Source: Watersipora subatra
Lineage: Eukaryota; Bryozoa; Gymnolaemata; Cheilostomatida; Watersiporidae
Assembly: GCF_963576615.1 (NCBI RefSeq)
Contig: NC_088716.1
Span: 60,916,228 to 60,980,227, forward strand
Length of the DNA stretch: 64,000 nt
Direction of reading: 5' to 3'
A program made the translations under genes and the position numbers. Below the pieces are notes generated by a model that was not told where the DNA came from, made no database searches, and saw nothing but the letters and a program-made list of their open reading frames with translations. Shown here piece by piece: positions 1 through 12,030 of the stretch; position 1 is the stretch's first letter, and each line of letters opens with the position of its first letter.

Positions 1-149
1 TTCAAACATGCGATATCTAGAGGTTTTCCAAACAGTAATTTATTTTTACGATTCGGTACATATCTGAGCATGTCTTGCTCGTATAGTTTAGTTCTGCTTT
101 GCTTAAATAGTATTGACCAGTGTACTTACCTTTTAAATTTCAAAATCAT

Positions 150-853
150 GGATTTGACCAAGACTACTAGGAGTGATAGTTGTGAATAGACGATACTGCT
201 GGCCTTGATCATGGATTTGACCAAGACTACTAGGAGTGATAGTAGTTGTGAATAGACGATACTGCTAGACTACTAGGAGTGATAGTAGTTGTGAATAGAC
301 GATACTGCTAGACTACTAGGAGTGATAGTTGTGAATAGACGATACTGCTGGCCTTGATCATGGATTTGACCAAGACTACTAGGAGTGATAGTTGTGAATA
401 GACGATACTGCTAGACTACTAGGAGTGATAGTTGTGAATAGACGATACTGCTAGACTACTAGGAGTGATAGTAGTTGTGAATAGACGATACTGCTAGACT
501 ACTAGGAGTGATAGTAGTTGTGAATAGACGATACTGCTAGACTACTAGGAGTGATAGTAGTTGTGAATAGACGATACTGCTAGACTACTAGGAGTGATAG
601 TTGTGAATAGACGATACTGCTAGACTACTAGGAGTGATAGTAGTTGTGAATAGACGATACTGCTAGACTACTAGGAGTGATAGTTGTGAATAGACGATAC
701 TGCTAGACTACTAGGAGTGATAGTTGTGAATAGACGATACTGCTAGACTACTAGGAGTGATAGTAGTTGTGAATAGACGATACTGCTAGACTACTAGGAG
801 TGATAGTTGTGAATAGACGATACTGCTGGACTATAGACGATACTGCTGGCCTC
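150..853. repeat. Minisatellite, 40/43-bp unit
   Basis: About 16 tandem copies of a unit containing GACTACTAGGAGTGATAGT and GAATAGACGATACTGCT. Two length forms occur, 40 bp and 43 bp, differing by an extra AGT. Two or three units carry a longer leader with GGCCTTGATCATGGATTTGA. Non-coding; stops occur in the unit. Confidence 0.95.
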
Positions 854-1026
854 AAAATTAAAACAAGAAATGATGGGAAAGCGAGAGCAAACATCTTTGA
901 AGTAATTGAAGCATCTTAGGAGGAATTCTTTAGAAGATCTATAAAAACATGTAGTCGTTATTGGAAGGGTTAAAGTGAAAATTATGCCAATAAGAGAAAT
1001 CCTGAAGTTAAAGTAAGAAACAGTAA

Positions 1027-1335
1027 TTTCATATGAAGTATATATGAAATACTATATAGTATATATAAAGTATAGTATACTTTCATATGAAGTATATATG
1101 AAATACTATATAGTATATATAAAGTATAGTATACTTTCATATGAAGTATATATGAAATACTATATAGTATATATAAAGTATAGTATACTTTCATATGAAG
1201 TATATATGAAATACTATATAGTATATAAAAAGTATAGTATACTTTCATATGAAGTATATATGAAATACTATATAGTATATATAAAGTATAGTATACTTTC
1301 ATATATTTCATTTGAAAGTAATTTCATATGAAGGT
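1027..1335. repeat. AT-rich 54-bp minisatellite
   Basis: Five to six tandem copies of a 54-bp unit beginning TTTCATATGAAGTATATATG. The unit is rich in short palindromes (CATATG, TATATA). Because 54 is a multiple of three, frames on both strands stay open, giving false proteins of about 100 aa. Confidence 0.95.
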
Positions 1336-2384
1336 TTGACTGCACAATCAACTGTCCATACGAAATTAATTTGTAAGATATGCTTTGGGCGCTGTTGGAT
1401 GTTGCAACTAGTACTGCTATATGAATACACTTCAGTTCGTTTAGTTTGTTCTACTGAATAGTAACTGAATAATTACTTAAACAGCTCTCTAGCTCATTCG
1501 TAAACATTGCGAGTTAATTCGCGAATTTATATCGTAGCTAGGCTACCAACAAGAGTTATCTCGCCTTGGAAGTTTACCCATTCAGTTTACAGTTATTTCT
1601 TAATTATAGAAGAAAATTTTTGATTAGTTCAGAAGAGAAATTTCTGGCTCAATGATATCTCTGGCAAAAGTTATAACCCAAAAATACTAAACCCATAGGT
1701 CATTTTCTAACATTTGGTTTCATTACAATACAGTCATCATTTATGTCACTGCAAAACTTAGCATCATTAGGTAATTAGTCTTTAATCATTAGGAATGCAA
1801 ATATCGTATCGAATATCGATAGCGTCGATATTTATTGCATATCGTATGAAATGCAAAAAAACTCATATCACACAGCTAGAACTTACATACACTTGTTGAA
1901 TTTAAAAAAAACAAGCCTTTACAAGTTTTCAGATATAAGGAGCTCCTGTATGGCCTCATGATGAAGCCACTTTTGCTAAAAACTCGACACGCGACCCTTT
2001 TCATTTTTTTTTGTAGAAAGAAACCCGCATGTGTGCTTAGCCTCGGTATCAATAGTGCGCATTTCTTGCCCAAGTTTGGGCTAACTCTGTAAATGTCCTA
2101 AAAATATTTTGATCAGTTACAGAAAACAAGGCTATAAATAGCGATGCGATTTCATTTATTTATCAAATCTTCAAATCAGCCCGAAACTTCAAATCATATA
2201 AAGTTATTTCCCAAGCTTTTCAAATCAAATAAAGTCAAATCAAATCACCATTTGTGTCAAATCAGTACAGTATGATTTGTTTCAAATATTCTAATATTCG
2301 AATCACCATAATTTGAGATGATTTGAAAGCAGCTCTGCTATTTACTGTAGCTTTATACATTGCACCATCGAAATACGATGTTGA
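1336..2384. other. No gene recognised
   Basis: AT-rich non-coding sequence. Only short open frames without recognisable protein similarity are present, and no splice-bounded coding segment could be supported. Confidence 0.6.
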
Positions 2385-2805
2385 TCCGTTCCAGGGTTGG
2401 CATCGTATGGTGAAAAATGTGTATGTATTGGTATAGAGACCATGGTAATTATACAATGCAAACATCCCCTGGTAAAAATCGTCAAAATTTTGTAAAAATG
2501 TGTACATATTGAAAATTAGCAACAAAATAGTTAACATAGTTAACAAATGTTAACTATGTTACCTTCAGTAACTGTATTGTATTTAGTGTATTTTAATGGT
2601 TATGATCTGCATTAAAATGCAAAATTATCATGTGTTTACCAAATGCAGTATGTACGGTAAGGAGTTCTTACCTTCAAAAGGTAGGCATAACATGAACTTT
2701 GAATTCACTTCAAATAATTTTAGTTTGCTAAACTCACATTTAAAACTATGTTTTGGTATGTATTTTGAACTATTTTAATGAATTTAAACTTTTTGTCACG
2801 AAATT
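2385..2805. repeat. Dispersed repeat, copy 1
   Basis: This stretch resembles 34640-35000 in the same orientation. Shared landmarks in order are CAGGGTTGGCATC, a GTATAGA..CC segment, TTATGATCTGCA/TATGATCTGCA, TTCTTACCTTCAA, TTTAGTTTGCTAAA/TTTAGCTTACTAAA and TTTTGTCAC. The copies are diverged, so the insertions are old. Type of element unknown. Confidence 0.6.
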
Positions 2806-3686
2806 TTATCGTTCATCAGCTTCACTTTCACTGTAAATTTTAATGTGTCCGGTTGAAACCTTTTTCAACCTAATTCAATAAGAAAGGCCGAACGATGCAG
2901 TTATCAAAAGCGGCCTCTCGTACACTTGACCATTTAATGGCTACTGAAAAGAAAAAAAGAAAAATGAAATTTTATTTACTATACAGGATGTACATACCTT
3001 TGGAATAACGTGACTTTAGCTGGTACATGTAGCGAGTAAAGCAGAGAGGAGGCCAAACATGTATCAATGCTAATTATGTTGTTGTACACTTGAAAATAAA
3101 TTTAATACGTAATGAGATGGAGTTTTTTAGCAGGCTAAAAGAAGTTGTCTACTCCTGTCTAATATTTCTACTGATTTGAAAGAAAAAATGCTGGTGCAAT
3201 GCAGAAATTTGCTAGCTAGCTAACGCTTGTAAAATGGTTCAGAGAAGGTGTTACATTAGTTTGTTTTGTATGAAATGTGCACAAGAATCAATGTAACCTT
3301 ACATACAAAGTTTTACGTATTTATAGCCTAGAGAACAGGGCTTTAGCACTTTCCAGAAAGCTAGTAGATGCATCAACTATCATGAGTAGCTAGTTATATA
3401 TGAGTTACATACATACGATAAATTGTATTTATGTAGTAGAGAACAGGCTTGCCTGCAAAGACATGGTTAAACAAGAAAATAAAACATAAAATCAAAATAA
3501 ATAGATAAAACAAAATGAAATGAATAAAACACGAAAAACACAAAGAAGATAAATAATACATTATACATGCATTGTTTTTATGTACCATTCCACATCAGTG
3601 AATTAAACACTTGAAATTTCTGCCGATGTGGGTTTTTCTGTATCTTCTACTTCCTTGCCCCACTAAATGGTTGCTCCTCTAGAATG

Positions 3687-3890
3687 CTAATCGCGTGCAT
3701 GGTCTTCCAACTCCTTCAAATCCTCAGTCGTAAGTTCCTCTTGCGGTTGCTTTAATGGAGTTTTTGTTTTAATAATAATTGCAAATGTTGATTGGTTGCG
3801 ACCATATTTCTTGACAATATTAACAATTTGGGCGCCTTCTTATTTAGTTGTGACCTCCAACTTTGTTGACATGGAAATCATTTTTCCTTC
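3687..3890 (-). pseudogene. Tigger/pogo-type transposase remnant
   Basis: Read on the minus strand, one frame with a single internal stop gives a segment resembling the N-terminal helix-turn-helix of CENP-B/Tigger transposases (STKLEV...EGAQIVNIVKKYGRNQST...IIIK). It runs almost directly into EELTTEDLKELE, a motif typical of the C-terminal tail of Tigger proteins. The catalytic DDE part is missing, so this looks like an internally deleted, non-autonomous copy. The element seems to end at 4321 with an inverted-repeat-like terminus (read inward from the end: CAGTGCACCCTCGAGATACG), followed by TA. The other terminus was not found. Family assignment is by motif recollection, not by a database search. 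Confidence 0.6.
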
Positions 3891-4321
3891 GTTTTGTGAC
3901 GTTTGTCTCAGTCTCAAATTCCATAGCTAATGATTTTAATATAGATACTTGTAGTTATATACGTATGCTGACTAAAGGTTTATAGTAAATGAGAGTATAA
4001 CGCTAAAAATGAATGTTTGCTTTCGTATGTGTGTTTTACACGAAATCTCCCACGCGGAATGCTGACCTGAGAAAAGTCGGTCATCGTGTCTCTTATAATC
4101 GTTCTAAAAATGTTTTCGGCGAACTGTATTTCAGCGTCTTTGTTATTTCGGCGTGCATTATGAGCACACTGACCGCCAAATTTTAACTCGGGCGGAACCT
4201 TTCTCAAATTCGTATAATATAGTGAAATAAAATTTGTATGGTGAGGTGAAGATCTCACAATGTTCAACTTTGTAAGATGAAAAATCGTATATCAGGGTAA
4301 TCGTATCTCGAGGGTGCACTG
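3891..4321 (-). mobile_element. Tigger-like element, terminal part
   Basis: Sequence between the transposase remnant and a terminus at 4321. The terminus reads CAGTGCACCCTCGAGATACG on the minus strand and is followed by the TA expected of Tc1/mariner/pogo target sites. The matching left terminus was not found, so the element is probably truncated. Confidence 0.5.
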
Positions 4322-4607
4322 TATCGCATATTGAGAATTCATATGTTGGGTCAATCATTAGTAGAGGTCTGACCGATTTGGAGTACTTCTGGCCTTCCTA
4401 TACTTTACCATATTCTCTACTTGATTTTTATGTCAGCTAGTCCTTATTGTGAGTCCAATTTGTCCTTTGCTTGTTATTCCATTGTTTGTCTTGTTTAGAT
4501 ATTATTGGCACTTGCGTATATGTCAGAAGACAACTCCCGTACAAAGTTTTTAGTCTTTCCAATCGGATTGTGTGCGCCTTCACTTAGAAGTTGTGTTTGC
4601 TTTGTAG

Positions 4608-4965
4608 AGCACCTTACAAGCCTGTCATCAAATATGCCACCGATACATCCAACTTTGATGAGGTGGAAGAGCAGGACCAACCGCCCTATCAGACAGACGA
4701 TCTTCGTCAGAGGGGACATTTTCCCGAGCACGCTTTTTCTGAGTTTACATTTAGACGGTTCTTTGACGATGGGGCACCAGCTCGACCCCTTAGCATCGCT
4801 GAGAGCCTATCCTACTTTAAATCTTTGTCACTTAGTAACAATAATATTAATAACAGCAGCCACCCCGCTCAAAGTAATGCGCAAGCGGAAGAAAGAACTC
4901 CGCAGAATAGTTATCACGAAGTGGAAGAGTCACGGTCATCTAGCGGTAACCCCGTCTATGTATAG
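4608..4965 (+). CDS. LATS: LATS/Warts kinase, C-terminal exon (partial gene)
   Basis: Last coding exon of a large tumour suppressor (LATS1/2, Drosophila Warts) AGC-family serine/threonine kinase. In the Hippo pathway this NDR-class kinase phosphorylates YAP/Yorkie with its cofactor MOB. The exon follows an acceptor (TTTGCTTTGTAG) and starts with the third base of a codon; it encodes about 118 residues and ends in TAG. Seen directly: the AGC tail motif ATDTSNFDEVEE, then PEHAFSEFTFRRFFDD, which contains the hydrophobic motif and its regulatory Thr (LATS1 Thr1079 equivalent). A Ser/Asn/Glu-rich stretch follows, then the terminus PVYV, like the VYV end of vertebrate LATS. The kinase domain is not in the window and must lie upstream. 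The overlapping frame at 4505-5005 is a shadow. Confidence 0.92.
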
Positions 4966-6741
4966 CCCGCAAGTTCTAACAAATGTCGGCTGCCTCAAGC
5001 GATAGCTAGCTGGCAAGATGTCTATTCGTTTGCAGACTATATTCTATACAGCTACAAAGCTATATCTCCGGTGCTCAGACTTAAACTTAATGTTTCTGTA
5101 CATAGATTGTGTGACATTACTGGCCAGTTGGAGTTGCAGCTAGAATAGCCCGTGCCAGACCTCACCACGACGGTCGCACATGTCGCTATGGTTAGGTTGT
5201 CATAAATTATTACACTGTATTTCTCAGAATGGTCAATTTAGTTAATATATTCTATAATAGCTGTAATCAGTGATACATAGAAAATGTAGATTCTTTTTCA
5301 AGTTCTTTTCCAAGAAGTTTTGGATCGAAGGTGTAATTATAGATTTTCTAAATTATCAGATGTTTTATATAGAATATATGGCCTGGCTACCCAACTGTGA
5401 TCATCGCATTGACGTGAAATCTCATTCATGATGTCTGTTACATATTTTAATATTGCTGTTGTTCCTACTTATATATTATTACTATTCTATGAGCTACTTT
5501 TATAGTTTAATCAATTTCTCTATTTATTGTTCCAATCTGAATCTTACGCCGCAAACGTTTTTGTATAAAAAGTTAAATTTTGTTAACTGCTGATACTGTG
5601 TACAGAATTCAATTAGACAGTAATTTAGTCTGTCAGTTTTTTTGTCTAAAAGCATTCTTACTTATTGATGTTGGCTTGACCTCTTTCTTGCTGTTGTATT
5701 ACCAATGAGAGTCTATTTTTGGATTGAACATATTAAACCTGTTAGATATGATGTATCGTGTGATGTCTTGCTTCTTTCTATTATCTCTTTTCCACTTGGC
5801 AATCTCATTTCAAGATATCAGACATAATCTCAGCACAGTATTGAAATGCTACCGTGAGTAGAGATCAGATTATACTGTTCCTACTAGCTTTAGTATTCAC
5901 TCTATCTTTACAACATACATCGCAGATCTGAATTGTGGAGCAGGAATGACTGCAACTTATCAAATCAGTAAAACAATAAAACCAATTAGCCTAAAAGTAT
6001 GTGAACATTCATGCGATATTTTGGGGCATTTCTTAGTTGAAACAAAATTAACTTTCTGTAGTGATCAGCATTAGAGCTGCTGTTTTTTATGGTTTGGTAA
6101 ACTAAAGAACACCATAAAACTATAATTAGGTTCTGTTGAAAGTGTAAAGTCAACTTTTCTAAGCCATCTTAGAATAGTTGGTAGTTACTGTATTCTCACG
6201 TCATATGTTCATTGAGATTCCAGGTTTCGCTTGGACATTGTCACTTTGTGTATGGCGCCCAGAGAGTACTTGCGCATGTACTTGTAAAGACGTCAAAGCA
6301 CCAGCAAACTAGGTTAGAGACTACATTTTCTAGAGAACTTAAATTTAAAAATGGTCATAAAAAGTCTCGAACTTTCTCCAGGCTGACTGTCACAAATTGA
6401 TACTAAAGATTAATTGCAGCTGATGTATTTAGGATTTTGGCAAGATGAATGAACCATTCAAATGGAAGCTGCGTTAGAACCCCAAGGAGATTAGGGTCAT
6501 GGAAAGCGGATTCAACTATTTACCATTATTATACTTCAAAATGTTCTACTCTAAAATTCACCGATGTATGGTGTTTTACATGCGTACTATCAATCATTGT
6601 ATGGTACACATTTCTATAGCAAGCTTTCTTCTAGTAGTCTAGAGATGATTGATAACAAACTAGAATATAAGTGAACTTCTCTTGTGCTACTAATCAGAGA
6701 GGTTCAGAGGCAGAGAGAAACTCCACAAAACTTGCTCCGCC
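4966..6741 (+). other. Probable LATS 3' UTR and spacer
   Basis: No coding segment is recognisable. The first part is presumably the 3' untranslated region of the LATS transcript. An AATAAA lies at 5975-5980, but other AT-rich candidates exist, so the transcript end is not fixed. The short open frame at 6212-6400 shows no domain. Confidence 0.4.
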
Positions 6742-8408
6742 ATGAATCTTGTGCTATCCATAGCGATCTTGCTAGCTAGCTATTGGCAGCAATGCCTTCC
6801 GGCGTTACAGAGTGACTCAGCTCTCCAAAGAGATATGTTCATATACAAATCTAAGATTTTAATTGTTTATGATCGACTGTTGGCTGAGTGTCCAGAAGTG
6901 GTGGAAGTTCATCCTTTCGAAAGGCGCGATGTCGACGATTACACTTTGACTCATCACGAAGTTCAGCTCGCCCAATATCAAACATTAGTTGGTAAGCTGA
7001 TAGAATGTCGAAAGAACAAGATACGGGTTACAACTGAGCCTGCACCAAGGAGAGTCGAGTGCGAAATGGCAACAAATTTGACTGAGGCATGGAGGAGGGA
7101 CACTAATGGATCAGATATAAGACCAGGTGGACCACATTCCAACCCCTGGGGCTACGCTTGTGATCTTCACGTGGACCTGCAGTGGTTCAGGTTCACAGGA
7201 GCAGCAGGTAAATTGCCTCATACGGTAGTTCTTGTTTTGATAGCCAATAAAATACCCTGTTAGTCTATACAATGTTACTTCTTAGCCAATGAACTACCCT
7301 GTTAGTCAATACCATGTTAGCCAATATAATGTTAGTCAATACCTGGTCGGCCGATACCCCAACTGTCAATCTGCCCTCTTGATAAATACCTTAAGTCAAT
7401 TATTACAGTATAACCTGTTGGTCTGAGAAATCTGAATATCGTACAAGGTTCTTAAGGGTCGTGCCCTCCTGCAGTATTTATATTTGAGCATATGCATAGG
7501 CCTTACCTTACACCTTGACGAAACTATTTTACTAATAATTACAGTATTAAGTTTCATAGACAAGAAAATTTATATTTTAATTGAGCATGTCAAATCGAAT
7601 AAAATTGAAAACAACTCAACTATTTAACAACTAGCCAATAAAGATGCTTACCATAAAACAGTCTCCATCATCTGTAGTAGCAGCAGCCTATAGAACAGTG
7701 CGTAGAAGTCAGTGTACAGGGTTGTGACCTGCTGTTTATGTAATTGGGACACAGAGCAGTGTAACCAAACTTGAAAAGAGATGGTAGATAAACTAAATCT
7801 ATACACCTTGATAACATATAACTCAGCTAGTTGTCATTGCTCCTCTCGCCAAAAATCTGGGTATTTATACACAAATTTGTATATACATGTAGAATTGTAT
7901 ACAAGGTGCCATGACAAGCTTGCCACCTAACAAAGCTCACCGACAAAGCAGCATAAAATTAATAAGATGTCAAAACTGCTAATTTACGTATCCATACTAT
8001 CTGTTTGGCTCCAAAAGAAGAACTAGCTGAAAAAAGTTCCGTTCTAGAGCTGCATATTATCAGAGCTGGAAACAGAGCAATAACAGACAAATTTAAACCA
8101 TATTTATTACAGGAAACAGAATGTTGGACACGTGTCCAGCTCTAAAGAGCTGTGGAGGAATAGATGGTTATTGGACAGATGAACCTATGCCACGTAAAGC
8201 AGGTGTCCTGGAAACTGTATGGGTATACGGGTCACACGGCGATGGTGATTGCAAGAACCATAAGGAAGTGCTCGAGGTGATTCGATGCTCATGGAGAACA
8301 GACTATGACTTCGTGTATCGCTTTTCGCCGAGCAATGCGAACTATAACATCACTCCCTCTGGAAACCCTTCGGAAAGCTGTCCTGATGTTTTTTGTGGAA
8401 TGCTTTAA
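6742..8408 (+). CDS. Secreted D8C-domain protein (uromodulin/OIT3-like)
   Basis: Two exons, 6742-7207 and 8113-8408. The 905-bp intron has a GTAAAT donor and a TTTATTACAG acceptor and splits a Gly codon after its first base. The product is 253 aa. Residues 1-23 or so look like a signal peptide (MNLVLSIAILLASYW...). About 90 residues without a recognised domain follow. From about residue 115 to the end there is a D8C domain as in uromodulin, GP2 and OIT3: LTEAWRR, YACDLHVDLQWFRFTGAAG, CPALKSCGG, a VLE(TV)W segment, ...DCKNHK.., VIRCSW, DFVYRF and CPDVFCG. Sequons are NLT, NGS and NIT. Unlike vertebrate relatives there is no EGF or ZP domain and no membrane anchor, so it should be a small secreted glycoprotein. 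Two cysteines usual in D8C appear absent. The ligand is unknown. The first ATG after the short leader is taken as the start because it opens the signal peptide. Confidence 0.85.
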
Positions 8409-8512
8409 CATGCAAATGCATATTTGATGATAAAAATAATGCTACTCTATGGCATGGTTTATTGGTAAATATTCTGAGTTATGACTATAACGTTCAGTTA
8501 TAACGTTATTAG

Positions 8513-8518
8513 AATAAA
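8513..8518 (+). terminator. Poly(A) signal of the D8C gene
   Basis: An AATAAA hexamer lies 105 bp after the stop codon of the D8C gene and is the first canonical signal downstream. Confidence 0.55.
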
Positions 8519-9299
8519 CGTTTTCATCACATACTCATCTGCAGAAGTTTACTAGATTCTTAACTGTTCTGAATAGATGACCTTTGGAGAAGGTTGCAAA
8601 ATCCCAAATTTGTAATTTCATAGTAGTTGCATGAGGAGAAAACTCTTAAGTGCTCAAAAGGCTCGGCCTGGAGAATATGCATACGAAGTGTGTTTCTATG
8701 ACAGCTCATGAATGCTCTGCTAAGATATAATTACCTGTGAAAGAAGAATTGCCAACAATCGCTATGCAGAGTACATATGTTTGTTTAATTGGAACAGCAG
8801 CCAACTTTCTCAAACATTATCTAAAAGCGTATGGCAATAAACTTAACGAATGATGCAAAGTTCTGTCAACTTGTTATCTAAGTCTATGTCATGCTATGTA
8901 AATATGTTTATGGTAAAAAGTGAGCTAGCTCTGATGTAATAGACAAGGTGTTCCGTTATGTTAAGCATGCAGCTGGGTGTTCCCATTGATAAGCGGATTA
9001 CTAAAGACTAACATGTATACCAGTTTAGCAGACTGATAACTGACAACTCTATTGTCCTTTGTTTTATCACCAACCAATAGGATTCCAACAGAGTGCAGAT
9101 AAAAAATTTACTGACATCATTTTGTAAAACACATCTTTCATTTTTTGGGTTTTTCATTGTATTTACCTTATAAAACCTTTTAAAATAATTATAATTATCA
9201 TTTCTAATTTAATATTCAACTGGTGAATTTTTCATAGTTGTAATTCACAGCTAACTGTGCCATACAAGTGCCACTATTTGCAAGCTTTGCCAAATGGCA
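8519..9299. other. No gene recognised
   Basis: AT-rich spacer after the D8C gene. No coding segment or array was recognised. Confidence 0.5.
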
Positions 9300-9585
9300 G
9301 TTTCCAACCAATGTGAAGGTCAAGTATGTCTGCTTAGCTTACCGCATGCAAAGGCTGTGTGGGTCTTAAGAGCATCGTTACACAAACAATGGCTCCGTGA
9401 TCTTGGCTAGACATGTCTGAGGCTAGCGGCAAGGTAACCTCGGCAATCGGAGATATGCCCAGATGCAAAGAGGTATTTGCGGTTGGATGTCATTGTTGTC
9501 ACCAGAAATAGCCTGTTTTTAGGAACTGAACCCCAACCTGTTGTTTGCGGGTCAGGAGTTCTAAACCACTAGGTGACGGTTGCTT
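9300..9585 (-). mobile_element. tRNA-derived SINE, family 1, copy 1
   Basis: Shares a body and tRNA-like end with copies near 14685-14842 and 19615-19970. Common landmarks are GTCTGCTTAGCTTAC, TAGACATGTCTGAG, GGATGTCATT..TGTCACC and GGAA(C/T)TGAACCC, then ACCTGTTGTTTGC..GTCAGG. On the minus strand the GGGTTCA-type sequence fits a pol III B box and the following GGTCTAGAACTCCTGA-like part fits the D-arm side, so the element lies in minus orientation. Confidence 0.6.
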
Positions 9586-9676
9586 TTCAGACCACCAAAC
9601 TAGGTCTGCTCAGGAGTTCTAGACCACCAAACTAGGTCTGCTCAGGAGTTCTAGACCAGCAAACTAGGTCTGCTCT
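9580..9676. repeat. 32-bp direct repeats
   Basis: Three tandem copies of a 32-bp unit containing CAGGAGTTCTAGACCACCAA and ACTAGGTCTGCT. The unit looks like an amplified end of the adjacent SINE. Confidence 0.8.
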
Positions 9677-9687
9677 CTCCCTTATCG

Positions 9688-10722
9688 ATGATTCACAATT
9701 CACTTACTCATTCACTCAATCACTCATTCACTCACTCATCCATTCACTCACTCATTCACTCATTCCCTCACTCATTCACTCTCTCATTCACTTACTCATT
9801 CACTTACTCATTCACTCATTCATACACTCACTCACTCATTCACTCACTCATACACTCACTCATACACTCACTCATACACTCACTCATTCACTCACTCATA
9901 CACTCGCTCATTCCCTCACTCATACACTCACTCATACACTCACTCATTCATTCACTCATACACTGATCCATTCACTCATTCCCTCACTCATACACTCAGT
10001 CATTCACTCACTCACACACTCACTCTCTCACTCATTCCCTCACTCATTCACTCACTCATACACTCACTCATACACTCACCCATTCACTCACTCATACACT
10101 CACTCTCTCACTCATTCACTCACTCATTCACTCACTCATACATTCACTCATACACTCACCCATTCACTCACTCATACACTCACTCTCTCACTCATTCACT
10201 CACTCATTCACTCACTCATTCACTCACTCATTCACTCACTCATTCACTCACTCATACACTCATTCACTCATTCATACACTCACTCATACACTCACCCATT
10301 CACTCACTCATACACTCACTCTCTCACTCATTCCCTCACTCATTCACTCACTCATACACTCACTCATACACTCACCCATTCACTCACTCATACACTCACT
10401 CTCTCACTCATTCCCTCACTCATTCACTCACTCATACACTCACTCATACACTCACCCATTCACTCACTCATACACTCACTCTCTCACTCATTCACTCACT
10501 CATTCACTCACTCATTCACTCACTCATTCACTCACTCATTCATTCACTCATACACTCACTCATACACTCACTCATACACTCACCCATTCACTCACTCATA
10601 CACTCACTCTCTCACACATTCCCTCACTCATTCACTCACTCATACACTCACTCATACACTCACCCATTCACTCACTCATACACTCACTCTCTCACTCATT
10701 CACTCACTCATTCACTCATGCT
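9688..10722. repeat. About 1-kb (CACTCATT)n-type array
   Basis: Long array of octamer-like units mixing CACTCATT, CACTCATA, CACTCTCT and CATTCCCT. Longer blocks of roughly 80-110 bp recur inside it (for example CACTCACCCATTCACTCACT followed by CATACACTCACTCTC), so there is higher-order structure. The 92-aa open frame at its start is low-complexity and not a gene. Confidence 0.95.
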
Positions 10723-11395
10723 AATTTAAACCAGCTCTATTTGTTTAAAGACAGTCATCTCTTTGATGTAACACAGTTCAGTAGTTGTTTAACCCTACTC
10801 AGGTCAGATAACTCAAAATGTCCAATGATAAGTTTATAAATTATTGCAAAGCATTTCGTTCGTCAAAAACCAGAATAAAAGAACCTAAAGGATACAAAAT
10901 TGACTGAGCTGAAACAATTATTGCTAGTTGTCCTGTTTTTATTAGTTCTTTGTAAACGCATGACAATTCTTGATAGACGTCGACTCATTGTGGACTAACA
11001 AGTTTATCAACTAGAGGCCAGTGTTACAGCAGTTCCAATTCAACACTTTACTCTCAATGCCACAGCATATCTATACAGTGCCTGTTTACAAAAAATTTTG
11101 TGATATAGCGAGATACCACAACTACAAAGAAGCTGCAAGCTGAAGATTAAGAAGTGGCCGTGTTGTTAAAAAGCAAGGCTACTCATGCAACACCTGACTA
11201 AGAATTCAGGCTGGTTTATTTAACTAGTCAGTCTTTCTAAAGTAAAATAAGATTTTTTGAAACAAAAACTATGCTCAGCAATCGGCTACAATCAATAAAA
11301 TTTTGGCTAGACTTAAACTATTGTATTTCCTACAAAAATATAAAAATTGATCAAAATTTACAGTCACTTTCAAGCTCCTGAGAGGAGTCAGTTGT
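10723..11395. other. No gene recognised
   Basis: AT-rich spacer with no coding segment, array or element that could be supported. Confidence 0.5.
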
Positions 11396-11690
11396 AATAA
11401 TGTATATACAGTATGTATATTAATATAGTATATATATAGCATATGTATATATAGTACTGTATATGTATGTATACGATATATTAAAATCTTATAGGCCTAT
11501 ACGGTATATATAATATATATAATAATATAGTATATAGCATATAGCATATATAGAGTACATACATGTATATTAATCTAGTATATACATGCGATATGTGAGG
11601 ATATACATTTGGTATATATATTAATATACTATATATAGTATATATACTATATATGTCAATATAGTGTTTATCTATATACATGTATATGTT
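11396..11690. repeat. TA-rich low-complexity tract
   Basis: Irregular runs of TATATA, GTATATA and ATGTATA with several short palindromes. The open frame on the minus strand (mostly I, Y and M) is a composition artefact. Confidence 0.8.
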
Positions 11691-11804
11691 TCTCAAAGTC
11701 CGTGTGTCTCTACTCCGGCAATAGGTATTATTAGCATAGCTGTAGTGTAGCAGGACAACGCTGATGTAACGTCATGACGTACCCTCATTAGAAGCCAAGC
11801 CTAT

Positions 11805-12030
11805 AGAAAAAATATCCATTGGCAATGGCCTGCCACTTGCTGGAGAGATGCCCGTCAGTAAGTGACAGGCAACTCTCATTACTTCTCATTGTTTATAAGT
11901 TAATTTTTAATAACATTTTCCGAGGCATTGTGCCAGGCTAATAGCAAGTGGTACACAACTCTCATCACTTCTCATTGTTTATAAGCTGATTTTTAATACC
12001 TGGGCAACGCCAGGAGGCACAGCTAGTATA
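11805..12030 (-). mobile_element. SINE-like family 2 fragment
   Basis: Minus-strand fragment of the window's most frequent dispersed repeat, recognised by its first end CCTGGCGTTGCCCAGGTATT and then CAGCTTATAAACA and CAATG..AGTGG segments. The first part appears twice in this fragment (around 11890 and 11980). Confidence 0.6.

Noticed and set aside
982-1331. Open frames of 95-109 codons on both strands
   Set aside because: They follow a 54-bp repeat whose period is a multiple of three; the peptides are pure repeat.
4505-5005. 166-codon plus-strand frame over the LATS exon
   Set aside because: Shadow frame; the LATS frame at 4608-4965 carries the recognisable kinase tail and stop.
9688-10722. 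Telomere-like repeat
   Set aside because: Units are CACTCATT-like octamers, not TTAGGG or a known telomere motif.
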